This document shows, piece after piece, positions 53,190-61,852 of a stretch of DNA of 64,000 nucleotides; the stretch's first letter is position 1; the number at the start of each line of letters is the position of its first letter. This stretch comes from Clostridia bacterium (GTDB lineage: Bacteria; Bacillota; Clostridia; Christensenellales; UBA1242), in NCBI GenBank assembly GCA_017409005.1, contig JAFQTP010000003.1, positions 62,001-126,000 of the forward strand. Reading direction: 5' to 3'. The notes beneath the pieces were generated by a model. That model made no database searches and was not told the DNA's origin. It worked only from the letters and a program-made list of their open reading frames with translations. Both the position numbers and the translations under genes were made by a program.

Positions 53190-54368
53190 ATGGTTACATT
53201 ACAAACAGCAGAAAATGCTTTAAAAACAGTTTACTTGGGTGTGGTTTCCGACCAATTAAACATTAATTCAAACCCACTACTTTCAAAAATTAAACAAAGT
53301 TCTTCCGATGTGTGGGGAAAGGAAATCAGAAAACTTGCTCCGTTTGGCATTAATGGTGGCATTGGTGCTGGAACAGAAGATGGCAACTTGCCGCAAGCAA
53401 ACGGAAACAGTTATGTTCAATTTGTAAGTTCGCTTAAAAACCTTTATGGAACAATCGAAATTTCCGATAAAGCTATTCGTGCAAGCGAAAATAATGCCGG
53501 TGCATTTGTTAACTTACTAAATGCTGAAATGGAAGGTTTAATTAAAGCAAGCAACTTTAACTTGAGTCGCATGCTTTATGGCGATGGCAGTGGTAAACTT
53601 ACAACAAATTTTAGCCACACAGCAGGCACTAATTACATTAAAACACCAGACGCAAAAAAATTTATGGAAGGTATGATTGTTTCAATTTATAACACTAGCG
53701 ACGAAGATTATAAAGCAAATTGTAATCATATTAAGGTTACTAAAGTAGACAGATTAAATAATCAAGTTTATTTCGATAAAACTTTTGGCACCATGCTAGA
53801 TCCACTTGAAGATTTTATTGTGGTTCAAGGTTCATACGAACTTGAAATTACTGGTCTTGGCAAAATTTTTGAACAAGGCGGAACACTTTATGGTGTTAAC
53901 CGTGCCGATCATCCTTGGATGAACGCATATGTAAAAGAAGGTGTTGGTGAATTATCTGAAACCAAAATTCAAACCGCTATCGACGAACTTGAAGAAGTTA
54001 CTGGCTCGGTTATTGATTTTATTACTTGTTCAAGCGGTGTTAAACGTGCATATCAAGAACATTTAAGCACCTATAAACGCAACGTTGATGTTATGGAATT
54101 AAATGGTGGCTATAAAGCTATTTCATATAATGGCATTCCTTTAATTTCCGATAGATTTATCGATTCCGACACTATGTACTTACTTAATACTAAAGAATTT
54201 ACTTTGCATCAATTATGCGATTGGCAATGGTTAGAGGGCGACGATGGTAGAATTATTCGTCAAACTGCAGGTAAACCAACTTACACTGCAACACTTGTAA
54301 AATATGCCGATTTAATTTGTGATAAACCAAACGGTCAAGCAAAATTAACCGGAATTACAACTGCTTAA
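53190..54368 (+). CDS. Major capsid protein
   Basis: 392 residues. Assigned by position and by sequence style: LGVVSDQLNINSNPLLSKI, SSLKNLYGTIEISDKAIRAS, GLIKASNFNLSRMLYGDGSG and a C-terminal AISYNGIPLISDRF...LHQLCDW, as in HK97-fold coat proteins of the P22/N4-like groups. SD AGGAG 9 nt after scaffold. A strong terminator follows, so capsid mRNA should be the most abundant. Confidence 0.85.
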   Translation: MVTLQTAENALKTVYLGVVSDQLNINSNPLLSKIKQSSSDVWGKEIRKLAPFGINGGIGAGTEDGNLPQANGNSYVQFVSSLKNLYGTIEISDKAIRASENNAGAFVNLLNAEMEGLIKASNFNLSRMLYGDGSGKLTTNFSHTAGTNYIKTPDAKKFMEGMIVSIYNTSDEDYKANCNHIKVTKVDRLNNQVYFDKTFGTMLDPLEDFIVVQGSYELEITGLGKIFEQGGTLYGVNRADHPWMNAYVKEGVGELSETKIQTAIDELEEVTGSVIDFITCSSGVKRAYQEHLSTYKRNVDVMELNGGYKAISYNGIPLISDRFIDSDTMYLLNTKEFTLHQLCDWQWLEGDDGRIIRQTAGKPTYTATLVKYADLICDKPNGQAKLTGITTA

Positions 54369-54381
54369 TAATTAATTATGG

Positions 54382-54422
54382 TTTTAAGGTGCAAGTTTTG
54401 CACCTTAAAATTATTTTTTTAA
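54382..54422 (+). terminator. Internal terminator after the capsid gene
   Basis: TTTTAAGGTGCAA/TTGCACCTTAAAA stem and a seven-T run, between capsid and connector genes. Read-through must occur for the rest of the cassette. Confidence 0.85.
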
Positions 54423-54431
54423 GGATAAAAC

Positions 54432-54800
54432 ATGAAAATAAAAATTAATCACGATGTTTTTAACATTGTTAACAGGCTTAAACAAATTAATAAAAACTAT
54501 TTTGTTATGTATAACAAAAAAACAAATAAGTTCGAAATTCACAACAAAAGTTATGCTAACACCTTGTGCTTAACTTTGCCATATTCTAGTTTAGATGCTC
54601 GTGCAATAAACTATGTTCTAAAATCGGAACAAGTAGAGCAAGTGTTGCTTGAAATTGAACGCAACAATCAAAAATTAAAAATGCAACAAAAAAACAATTT
54701 AACCGATAAAATTAACTATCAATTAAACGAAATTTATTCTTATGCTCAAAAGGGTTCAGGCGAATTTAACGGAAATGCCTACAAAACTTTATGGGTGTAA
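54432..54800 (+). CDS. Hypothetical virion-cassette protein
   Basis: 122 residues. Mixed alpha/beta N-terminus (MKIKINHDVFNIVNRLKQIN), then a coiled helix. Not recognised. Its place between capsid and connector genes suggests a capsid decoration or head-completion role. SD AAGGA. Confidence 0.65.
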   Translation: MKIKINHDVFNIVNRLKQINKNYFVMYNKKTNKFEIHNKSYANTLCLTLPYSSLDARAINYVLKSEQVEQVLLEIERNNQKLKMQQKNNLTDKINYQLNEIYSYAQKGSGEFNGNAYKTLWV

Positions 54801-54812
54801 AAAGGAGGCAAT

Positions 54813-55382
54813 GTGATTACAAAAAATGTTTTAAAATATGCAGTAAACTATTTGGGTTTAACCCATCTATTAAACACAACTTTGCTAGATGGCAGCACAT
54901 CTGCCACCGCCGACGAAACAGCCGAAATAAATACACTAATAAGTTGTCTTAATTTGGTTGTTAATCAGGTTGCTAGTGAATATGTAACATTAAAATCTAA
55001 AACAAAAATTACAACAACCACTGGTGTTGTTTATTATTCAAACTTGTCTAGTAATGTGGTGGTTGATGTTTTAAGTGTTAAATTAAATGGTGCAAGTGTT
55101 GAATTTAGTTGCAAACCAGATAGGCTAGAAACTGCCACTGGCACACTTGAAATTGAATTTGCATATCAGCCAAGCGCAATTAATTCAGTTAACTCTACAA
55201 TCGACTTTGCAAATTTTAAATTAAACGAGCGCGTGCTTGCTTATGGTGTTGTTGCTGAATATAACTTTTTATATGCAAACTACGATGATGCTGCAATTTG
55301 GGATAATCGCTTTAAAAACTCACTTTCAAACATTCTTCGTCCACGTAGGGAAGTAAAAATTAAACAAAGGTTATGGGTTTAA
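54813..55382 (+). CDS. Head-tail connector (P22 gp4-like)
   Basis: 189 residues. Helical N-terminus with LISCLNLVVNQVASEY, then a beta domain and LNERVLAYGVVAEYNFLYANYDDAAIWDNRF, the pattern of head-completion/tail accessory factors. GTG 54813 start with GGAGG upstream. The family call is inferred from position and helix pattern. Confidence 0.7.
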   Translation: MITKNVLKYAVNYLGLTHLLNTTLLDGSTSATADETAEINTLISCLNLVVNQVASEYVTLKSKTKITTTTGVVYYSNLSSNVVVDVLSVKLNGASVEFSCKPDRLETATGTLEIEFAYQPSAINSVNSTIDFANFKLNERVLAYGVVAEYNFLYANYDDAAIWDNRFKNSLSNILRPRREVKIKQRLWV

Positions 55383-55383
55383 T

Positions 55384-56898
55384 ATGGTTGAAAAAAAGTT
55401 ACTATCTGGCAAAAATGTTACCTATAAAAAACTTAATTATGCAAACTTTTTTAATGGGATAAATGCCGATTTCGACCAGTATATTTTGCCTGTTACTTAC
55501 TCAAACAATACTTATAACTTTAGTTTTGTTAGCGGTGCATTAACCACAGGGCTAGGTATATCAAACTTGAAACTTCCGGCAACCTACACACTTGGCGATA
55601 AAACTGAACGTGTTGTTAATTTTGAAGATAAGTTTGAGTTTAAGGCTAGTTGGTTATTTCGAAAAAAGTATGAGCAAATTTTAGGTCAAGAGGGTTTATT
55701 TTATAGTAATTACTTAATTTTTCAAACAACTTCAGGCGATTTTTATGTTTACGATATTTGCACCAACACCGAATATGTTAAACAAATTTTAAATATTAAT
55801 CTTAGTTCGGTGCCAGTTGTTTTAAATTATAATTTAAATGGCGAAGATTCTGTTTTAATTTGTTCTGAAGAGGGTATGTGGGTGTTTAATTTAACATCTA
55901 GTTATGCAACAAAAATTGAAAATGCTCCACAAATTAAAAGCATGTGTCTTCATTACGAACGTCTGTTTGCAATTACTCATAACGACCATAACGCAGTTTG
56001 GTTTTCTGACGATCTTAATCCTACTAACTGGAATGTTTCATTAAATGAAGCCGGTTTTATTAAGTTTAACGACGAACGTGGCATGGTTAACAAAATTGTT
56101 AGTTTTAACGATTATGTTTATGTTTTTCGTGATTATGGAATTTCTAAAATTACAGCCTATGCACAGCAAACCGAGTTTAGTGCAAATCAACTATTTGTTT
56201 CAAGTGGCAAAATTTATGGTAACAGCGTGTGTGTTTGTGGCGATAAAATTTTAATGCTTACTCAAAATGGCATTTATGTTTTTGATGGTTATTCAACCAC
56301 AAAACTAAACTTAAACATTAACAAACTGCTAGAAAACACTCAAAATCCTTTTGTTCAAAGTTGCTACTCAAATGGAAAATATTATTTGGCTTGCAATCTT
56401 AATTTTAACGATGGTAAACAAATTGGTTGCGAGGTGGGTAGTTATAATAACAACGTTTTACTTGAACTAGATTTAAACACGAACACTTTAAACATTTTGC
56501 GTGGGGTAGATGTTAGGCACCTAAATGCAGTTGCCGACGATAAAGTTAACAAAGTTATTGCTTTTTACTATTCAAATGGCAAATACATGCTAGGCGAAGT
56601 TGGTGCATTTGGCGCATTACATTCTTTTGTTTTGCCTAAATGTTGGACATCTCCATTGGGCGATTTAGGCTATCCTGAAAAACAAAAAATTATTAAAACA
56701 ATTTATTTAAAATCAAACATTCCAGTAAAAATTACTATCCGAACCGAAAGGGTTAACAAAACCTTTAATGCAGTTCCTAAAAACAATTTAATAAAACTAA
56801 ACACTTTGGTTAAAGGCAATTTAGTTGCAATCGATTTCGAAACTTCCCAAAAAGAGTGCACAATTTCAAGCCCAACAGTGGTTGTGGGGTTAGTATGA
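55384..56898 (+). CDS. Propeller-like tail/stabilisation protein (P22 gp10-like)
   Basis: 504 residues, beta-rich. Repeated blades, such as LFAITHNDHNAVWFSDDLNP, NKIVSFNDYVYVFRDYGISK and ILMLTQNGIYVFDGYST, resemble the packaged-DNA stabilisation protein that plugs the portal in short-tailed phages. Starts 1 nt after the connector stop codon. Overlaps the next gene by 4 nt (ATGA). Confidence 0.72.
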   Translation: MVEKKLLSGKNVTYKKLNYANFFNGINADFDQYILPVTYSNNTYNFSFVSGALTTGLGISNLKLPATYTLGDKTERVVNFEDKFEFKASWLFRKKYEQILGQEGLFYSNYLIFQTTSGDFYVYDICTNTEYVKQILNINLSSVPVVLNYNLNGEDSVLICSEEGMWVFNLTSSYATKIENAPQIKSMCLHYERLFAITHNDHNAVWFSDDLNPTNWNVSLNEAGFIKFNDERGMVNKIVSFNDYVYVFRDYGISKITAYAQQTEFSANQLFVSSGKIYGNSVCVCGDKILMLTQNGIYVFDGYSTTKLNLNINKLLENTQNPFVQSCYSNGKYYLACNLNFNDGKQIGCEVGSYNNNVLLELDLNTNTLNILRGVDVRHLNAVADDKVNKVIAFYYSNGKYMLGEVGAFGALHSFVLPKCWTSPLGDLGYPEKQKIIKTIYLKSNIPVKITIRTERVNKTFNAVPKNNLIKLNTLVKGNLVAIDFETSQKECTISSPTVVVGLV

Positions 56899-58037
56899 TT
56901 AACTATGGTAAACTTGCATATAATCGAGTTAACGATTTATATCGAAATAATCAAGTTGTTAACTTCGATTTTTGCAGTAATTGCGTTCCAGTTGCGTTAA
57001 CCGAAGTTAACACTAGTTTTGATGTTTTTATTGTGGCAAATGGTAAAGTGTTTTTTAATCTTACATTATCGAACCATGCTGATTTAAAAATTTTGGTAAA
57101 TGGTAAAACCGAATTTGTTAAAAATAATTTTTCTAGTGCAAGCTTTAGCCTAGTAATTAACAAAGAATCTAGCCTAAAATTTGTGTTTTCTAACACAACC
57201 TTTCCACTTGAATGCGTAGCTCAAATTTTAGGTAATTATAAAATGATTAACAAAACTAGTTTGTTTTTAATTCCTAAAACCAACAATTTTATGGTGGTTA
57301 CAGCCACTAACAATTCGTTTACTTTATTCAACGAAACTACGCCAACAGAAGTTATAAATAGTTTTCATAAAAATATGGGTATAACTTTAAACTATGCTTA
57401 TTTAAGTTGCTGTAATAATGCTGAAAATTATTATGTTTTATGTGAACTTAATGGCGTTAACTACGTTATTAAAAATGGCTCAAGCGTTATAACTTTATCT
57501 AAACAATTTTCAAGCAAGTGTAAACTTATTGCGTGCAATGTGTTAGGTGCTAGTTTTATTATTGTAGACGCCAAAAACTCAACATTAAGTTTAACATTGT
57601 TTAATTCTAATTGCGAATTGCTTGAAAGTTTCGAGGGGATAAGTGTTAAAGGTGTTAGCGATGTTTTTAAAATTTTAGAAGTTGTTAATTTTGCCGATAA
57701 CAACATTTATTTTGTACTATCCGACTCTAATTTAAACAATTTTATAGTACTATGCAATTTAACTGAAAATGGCTTAACTTCTAGTGTTTTAGATTGTGTT
57801 AGTGTTGGTAAAACTGAACACACAATAGGTGTTAAAACAACTGCTAATTCATTTAAATTTTATATGAAACAAACAACTGGATTAAAGGTTGTAACAGCGC
57901 AAATTAACTTTGTAAATAAGTTAACAACTTTTAGTAGTGTTACCGAATATAACAATGCAACTTCTGGGTGTTATGTAACAGATGGTGAAATAGTTTTAAA
58001 TTTTGATGAGACGTTATTTTTAGAAAATGGAGAGTAG
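56895..58037 (+). CDS. Hypothetical beta-rich cassette protein
   Basis: 380 residues, rich in Asn, Ser and beta strands; no coiled coil, membrane segment or catalytic motif. In this position a phage would have tail or receptor-binding genes, so it may be the outer tail component. ATG 56895 overlaps the upstream stop; the earlier in-frame start at 56856 lies in the propeller gene. Confidence 0.65.
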   Translation: MINYGKLAYNRVNDLYRNNQVVNFDFCSNCVPVALTEVNTSFDVFIVANGKVFFNLTLSNHADLKILVNGKTEFVKNNFSSASFSLVINKESSLKFVFSNTTFPLECVAQILGNYKMINKTSLFLIPKTNNFMVVTATNNSFTLFNETTPTEVINSFHKNMGITLNYAYLSCCNNAENYYVLCELNGVNYVIKNGSSVITLSKQFSSKCKLIACNVLGASFIIVDAKNSTLSLTLFNSNCELLESFEGISVKGVSDVFKILEVVNFADNNIYFVLSDSNLNNFIVLCNLTENGLTSSVLDCVSVGKTEHTIGVKTTANSFKFYMKQTTGLKVVTAQINFVNKLTTFSSVTEYNNATSGCYVTDGEIVLNFDETLFLENGE

Positions 58038-58117
58038 GTTTTTTGAGGATTAATAAAAACTTGTTAACAAAAATTAAAAACATAAATTTATCACAATTAT
58101 TATTAGGGGGATTACAA

Positions 58118-59062
58118 ATGACCAGTTATAAAATACCAGACGAAATTACTAAAAAAGTTCAGTCTATAAATTCAAACGAAAAAACTAAAGATAAACTAAA
58201 AGAGTTTTATGCTAAACTCGACCAAGTTTCAAATTCGTTTAATGTTACTTCAAACCAAAATCAGTCAGAACCTCAAAAAGTTGAACTTCAAAAAATGGAG
58301 TTTAAAATGCCAACTGAGTCTGAAATTAAACAAAACAGCGAAGAACTTTTAAAAGAATATAAACAAAGTGGCATTCAGGGCATTAACGACGAATATAAAT
58401 TAAAATCCGATGCACTTGAAAGTAATAAACAAAGCGTAATTAATAGTGCAGATTCAACAAAACAAAAACTTAATTCTTATTATTACGAAGCAAAAAATAA
58501 TGCTGAAGCACAAGCACTTAAACGTGGTCTTGCACGAAGCAGTATTATAATTAATCAACTAGGTGCTTTCGACCAAGAAAAAATTGCCGACTATAAACAG
58601 TTAGACGACGAGTTAAACACTCAAATTAACGCAATTAACTTTGAACTAAATGCACTTAGTGCTCAAAAACAAAACGCTTTAAACAATTTTAATGTGTCAT
58701 ATGCTGTTAAACTTCAGGAAAAAATTAACGATTTAACCGAAGAACTTAACAACAAACAAAGCGAAGTTACAAAGTATAATAACGAAATTGCACTAAAAGA
58801 AGCCGAGTTTAATAAAGATGTTGACGAGTTAAAATCAAAGCTTGAACAAGCCGAAAAAGATGGTGCAACAAACCTTGTTGAAATTTATGGCAAGTATGGT
58901 CAAAACATTGTTGAAAAGGTTAAAGCCGACCAACTTTATTCAACAGCTAAACAAATGCTATATAATTTGTCTGCCGACGAAATTAAATGGATTTTAGCCG
59001 ACGACGAGTTTAAAAAACGTATGGGCTCTAATTACATTAAATTGCTCGAGGAATTTAGTTAA
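58118..59062 (+). CDS. Coiled-coil cassette protein (tail needle or ejected protein)
   Basis: 314 residues, almost entirely helical and coiled-coil. Middle motif AEAQALKRGLARSSIIIN resembles internal proteins of short-tailed phages; C-terminus LYNLSADEIKWILADDEF. May form a needle or be ejected with DNA. ATG 58118 chosen for AGGGGG; the upstream TTG at 58043 lacks a good SD. Confidence 0.68.
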   Translation: MTSYKIPDEITKKVQSINSNEKTKDKLKEFYAKLDQVSNSFNVTSNQNQSEPQKVELQKMEFKMPTESEIKQNSEELLKEYKQSGIQGINDEYKLKSDALESNKQSVINSADSTKQKLNSYYYEAKNNAEAQALKRGLARSSIIINQLGAFDQEKIADYKQLDDELNTQINAINFELNALSAQKQNALNNFNVSYAVKLQEKINDLTEELNNKQSEVTKYNNEIALKEAEFNKDVDELKSKLEQAEKDGATNLVEIYGKYGQNIVEKVKADQLYSTAKQMLYNLSADEIKWILADDEFKKRMGSNYIKLLEEFS

Positions 59063-59355
59063 TGTGGGAAGAAATTTTAAATCTTGCCATGAATAATGGG
59101 CTTTGGGCGGTTTTGTTTATGGGACTTTTAATTTATCAACTAAAAGATTCTCGCACTCGCGAAAGCAAATATCAAGATACCATAACCGAACTTAACAAAA
59201 CCTTAAACAAGGTAAATAAAATCGACGAAAATGTTGCAACGCTAGCCGATAATATGGTTCAGGTTAAAGAAGATGTTTCTCGAACTTTAACTTGTGTAGA
59301 TAGGCTTATTACTAAGCACGAAGTTACATTGGAGGAAAATAATGACAAAAATTAA
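59062..59355 (+). CDS. BhlA/UviB-type holin-like protein
   Basis: 97 residues. One N-terminal membrane helix (LWAVLFMGLLIYQLKDSRTRESKY), then a charged coiled coil, as in BhlA/UviB. Such proteins permeabilise the membrane during lysis or bacteriocin release. ATG overlaps the previous stop codon; SD GAGGA. Confidence 0.85.
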   Translation: MWEEILNLAMNNGLWAVLFMGLLIYQLKDSRTRESKYQDTITELNKTLNKVNKIDENVATLADNMVQVKEDVSRTLTCVDRLITKHEVTLEENNDKN

Positions 59356-59704
59356 AACAACAGGTTTTTGGGTTAGTTTAAGTGGGGCTGTTATGCTTGT
59401 TGTACAAACAATTTTAGGAGCATTTAACATTACGTTTAATTCCGAAATTGTTTCAAATGTGGTTTCGGCAATTTGTGGTGTGTTAGTTTTGGTTGGAGTT
59501 TTAATTCCATCAAAAGCCGATTCACTAACAATTAATTTGCCGGGTATTTCTAACAATAATAGTTTAAATTTATCTGCTGAAAACACTGAAAATAATTCAC
59601 AAAATATTACCAGTAAGCAACCCGCCGAAACACAAAATAAAACATTAAATAAATCTAAAACTGAAATTAGTTTACAAAATTCTAACGAAAATATAACTGA
59701 ATAA
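59342..59704 (+). CDS. Phi-LC3-like phage holin
   Basis: 120 residues. Two membrane helices (FWVSLSGAVMLVVQTILG and VVSAICGVLVLVGVLIPS) match phage holins of the phi-LC3 kind; the long polar Asn/Ser-rich tail is unusual. Last cassette gene, followed by a terminator. No endolysin accompanies it. SD GGAGG. Confidence 0.82.
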   Translation: MTKIKTTGFWVSLSGAVMLVVQTILGAFNITFNSEIVSNVVSAICGVLVLVGVLIPSKADSLTINLPGISNNNSLNLSAENTENNSQNITSKQPAETQNKTLNKSKTEISLQNSNENITE

Positions 59705-59711
59705 TTTTTTT

Positions 59712-59741
59712 AAAGACAAGCTAAACAGCTTGTCTTTTTTT
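59712..59741 (+). terminator. Terminator of the phage-like cassette
   Basis: AAAGACAAGCT/AGCTTGTCTTT stem and a T run; marks the end of the cassette. Confidence 0.9.
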
Positions 59742-59794
59742 GATAGGTTTTATGAATTGGAAACAAAAGTTGATATAATTATTAAATAAATAAT

Positions 59795-59823
59795 TTGGTA
59801 AAATTAAAAAATTAATATATAAT
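59795..59823 (+). promoter_or_regulatory. Promoter of the two membrane protein genes
   Basis: TTGGTA (59795-59800), 17-nt spacer, TATAAT (59818-59823). Predicted leader of about 6 nt. Confidence 0.65.
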
Positions 59824-59836
59824 ACAATTAGTTATT

Positions 59837-60655
59837 ATGAAAACATTACGTGATACATTAACCTACATGGCTAAAAACTTAATATTTGTTTTGGGGTTTG
59901 CAGTTTTGCCTGCGTGTTTTATGGGTAGTTTGCTAAATCCGTTTATGATAATAAATTTTATTATTGACTATAAAAACCTAACCATTAACAATTTTGCCGA
60001 TATTTTATCACATTTGTTTGGTGTTAATTGGGTTGGTGTTTTAAACTGTACACTTGCAATAATATTAATTGTTTTAATTTTTTCTGCGTTTTTTGGAAAT
60101 ATGGAAAATCATTTTAAAAGCGGAAAACTTGCACTTTCGAACACTTTAAACTTGATTAACAACACTGTTTTAATTGTGCTTGCTTATGTTGGCATATTTT
60201 TGCTAGGTTATGTTGTTTTAAAATTTGCACTTGCACTAATTGTGTTTATTGTTCACATTGTGTTTGGTGCACTTGGCAGCACACCTGGTGTGGCACTATA
60301 TGTTGTAAATGTGGTTATAACAGTAGGTGTTATGATATTTAGTGGTTATTTGCTTGCATACGGATTAATTGCGCTTGTAGATACCATTATTTGTGGCTAT
60401 TCGGTTGGCACAAGTTTTTCTGATGCAAACGATTTATTAAACAAAAAGTTTTATAAGGTTATGGTGCTTGTTGCACTTCCATTTTTAATTGTTTTGCCTT
60501 TAGTTGTTTTGGGCAAACTATTTGGCTTTGTTGTGGTTGCAAACATTGTGTCGCTTTTAATTTTGTTTATGTACTATCCAGTTTTGGCATTCACAATGTA
60601 TTTCGAATTTTCACGCCTTTCTCGTTACGACAACATAAAAAGGTATTACTACTAA
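59837..60655 (+). CDS. Hypothetical multi-pass membrane protein
   Basis: 272 residues with about five to six membrane helices and a short basic C-terminus (SRLSRYDNIKRYYY). Not recognised. Together with the next gene it forms a pair of similar-style membrane proteins, possibly subunits of one complex. No SD; the promoter -10 lies 13 nt upstream, so the mRNA is nearly leaderless. Confidence 0.72.
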   Translation: MKTLRDTLTYMAKNLIFVLGFAVLPACFMGSLLNPFMIINFIIDYKNLTINNFADILSHLFGVNWVGVLNCTLAIILIVLIFSAFFGNMENHFKSGKLALSNTLNLINNTVLIVLAYVGIFLLGYVVLKFALALIVFIVHIVFGALGSTPGVALYVVNVVITVGVMIFSGYLLAYGLIALVDTIICGYSVGTSFSDANDLLNKKFYKVMVLVALPFLIVLPLVVLGKLFGFVVVANIVSLLILFMYYPVLAFTMYFEFSRLSRYDNIKRYYY

Positions 60656-60672
60656 AAGGAAACTAAACCTCT

Positions 60673-61623
60673 ATGATGTATAAAAACATTTTTAAACTTG
60701 TTTTATCAAACTTCCATCTTGTTTGGAAAATACTTGCTTATATGGTTCTAACAACACTTTGTGTAATTGGCTTAGCATATGCGTGCAGTTTGCCAATTCT
60801 AAAAGTTTTAATAGAACAAGGTTTTTCAACTCAATTTAAAGATTTGTTTATTAATTTTTCACGCAGTTTTAATATATACGAATTTTTGTATAACTCAGTT
60901 ATTTTAGTTGAAAACTTTTTTGAAATTATTTCTGCAAATATTTCCGAACTTTGGTTATATATTGCTTTGTTTTTGTTTATTATTATTATAGTAAGGTCTT
61001 TTTTAAGCGGATTTTATAAATTTGCTTCAATTAATGTTGTATATTACTACATGGGCAGCAACATTAAATATGGTTTTTCACATAGTTTAGTTGCTTGCTT
61101 TAAAACAAACTTAAAATATCAATTATGTGCGCTTTTAACAATTTTACCAATTAATGCGTTGTTTATTGTTGCAATGTATTATTTAATTAAATGGTTGGTT
61201 TTAAGCGAGGGACTACTTTTACTTGCTCCAATTAGCATAATTTTAGTTGCAATTTTACTTTATAGTTTAAAAATAACATTTTTTAGTGGTTGGATTCCTG
61301 CCATTGTTGTTTTCGATTGTGGTGTTTGGGAAGGCTTAAAACGTGGTGTAAAAGCAGTGTTTAGGCGTTTTTATCGTAGTTTTTCAACTGCAGTTTTAAC
61401 CATTTTTACAATAATAATTTTAAATGTTGTTGCTGCTGCATGCACATTTGGTGCAAGCATAATTGTAACATTGCCACTTTCGGCATTAATTATTTTAATT
61501 TACAACATGGTTATGTTCTACTTAAGCCAAGGTATGCGTTTTTATGTAGATAGCGAGCAAGTTGTAACACCTAAAAGGTTAGAAGAAACCGATGGTTTAG
61601 GTGGGCTTAAATATATTATTTAA
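60673..61623 (+). CDS. Hypothetical multi-pass membrane protein
   Basis: 316 residues with about six membrane helices. GVWEGLKRGVKAVFRRFYRSF is a basic amphipathic stretch between helices, and the C-terminus is polar (SEQVVTPKRLEETDG). Not recognised. AAAGGA lies about 14 nt upstream of ATG 60673 (a second ATG follows at 60676), so the exact start is open. Co-transcribed with the previous gene. Confidence 0.72.
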   Translation: MMYKNIFKLVLSNFHLVWKILAYMVLTTLCVIGLAYACSLPILKVLIEQGFSTQFKDLFINFSRSFNIYEFLYNSVILVENFFEIISANISELWLYIALFLFIIIIVRSFLSGFYKFASINVVYYYMGSNIKYGFSHSLVACFKTNLKYQLCALLTILPINALFIVAMYYLIKWLVLSEGLLLLAPISIILVAILLYSLKITFFSGWIPAIVVFDCGVWEGLKRGVKAVFRRFYRSFSTAVLTIFTIIILNVVAAACTFGASIIVTLPLSALIILIYNMVMFYLSQGMRFYVDSEQVVTPKRLEETDGLGGLKYII

Positions 61624-61852
61624 TAAACTTTAAACCTTTGTTTTAACTCAAAAACTATTTACAAGTTTTGTTTTTTAGTATATATTAGTATTAATATTTT
61701 GATTACTTTAGCAAGGCAACTTGCTTTAAAATATACATTTTTAAGATAAATTTTTGGTTATTTAAGGCAATTTGACCTTATGGTTTTTTATTGTGTTAAA
61801 TCTAAATTTTAAAATGTTTTATAAGTAAAATTTAATAATATAAGGAGAAATT

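Noticed and set aside
61771..61777. CtsR site upstream of rnj
   Set aside because: TTTGACC is a single half-site; the second heptamer is absent.
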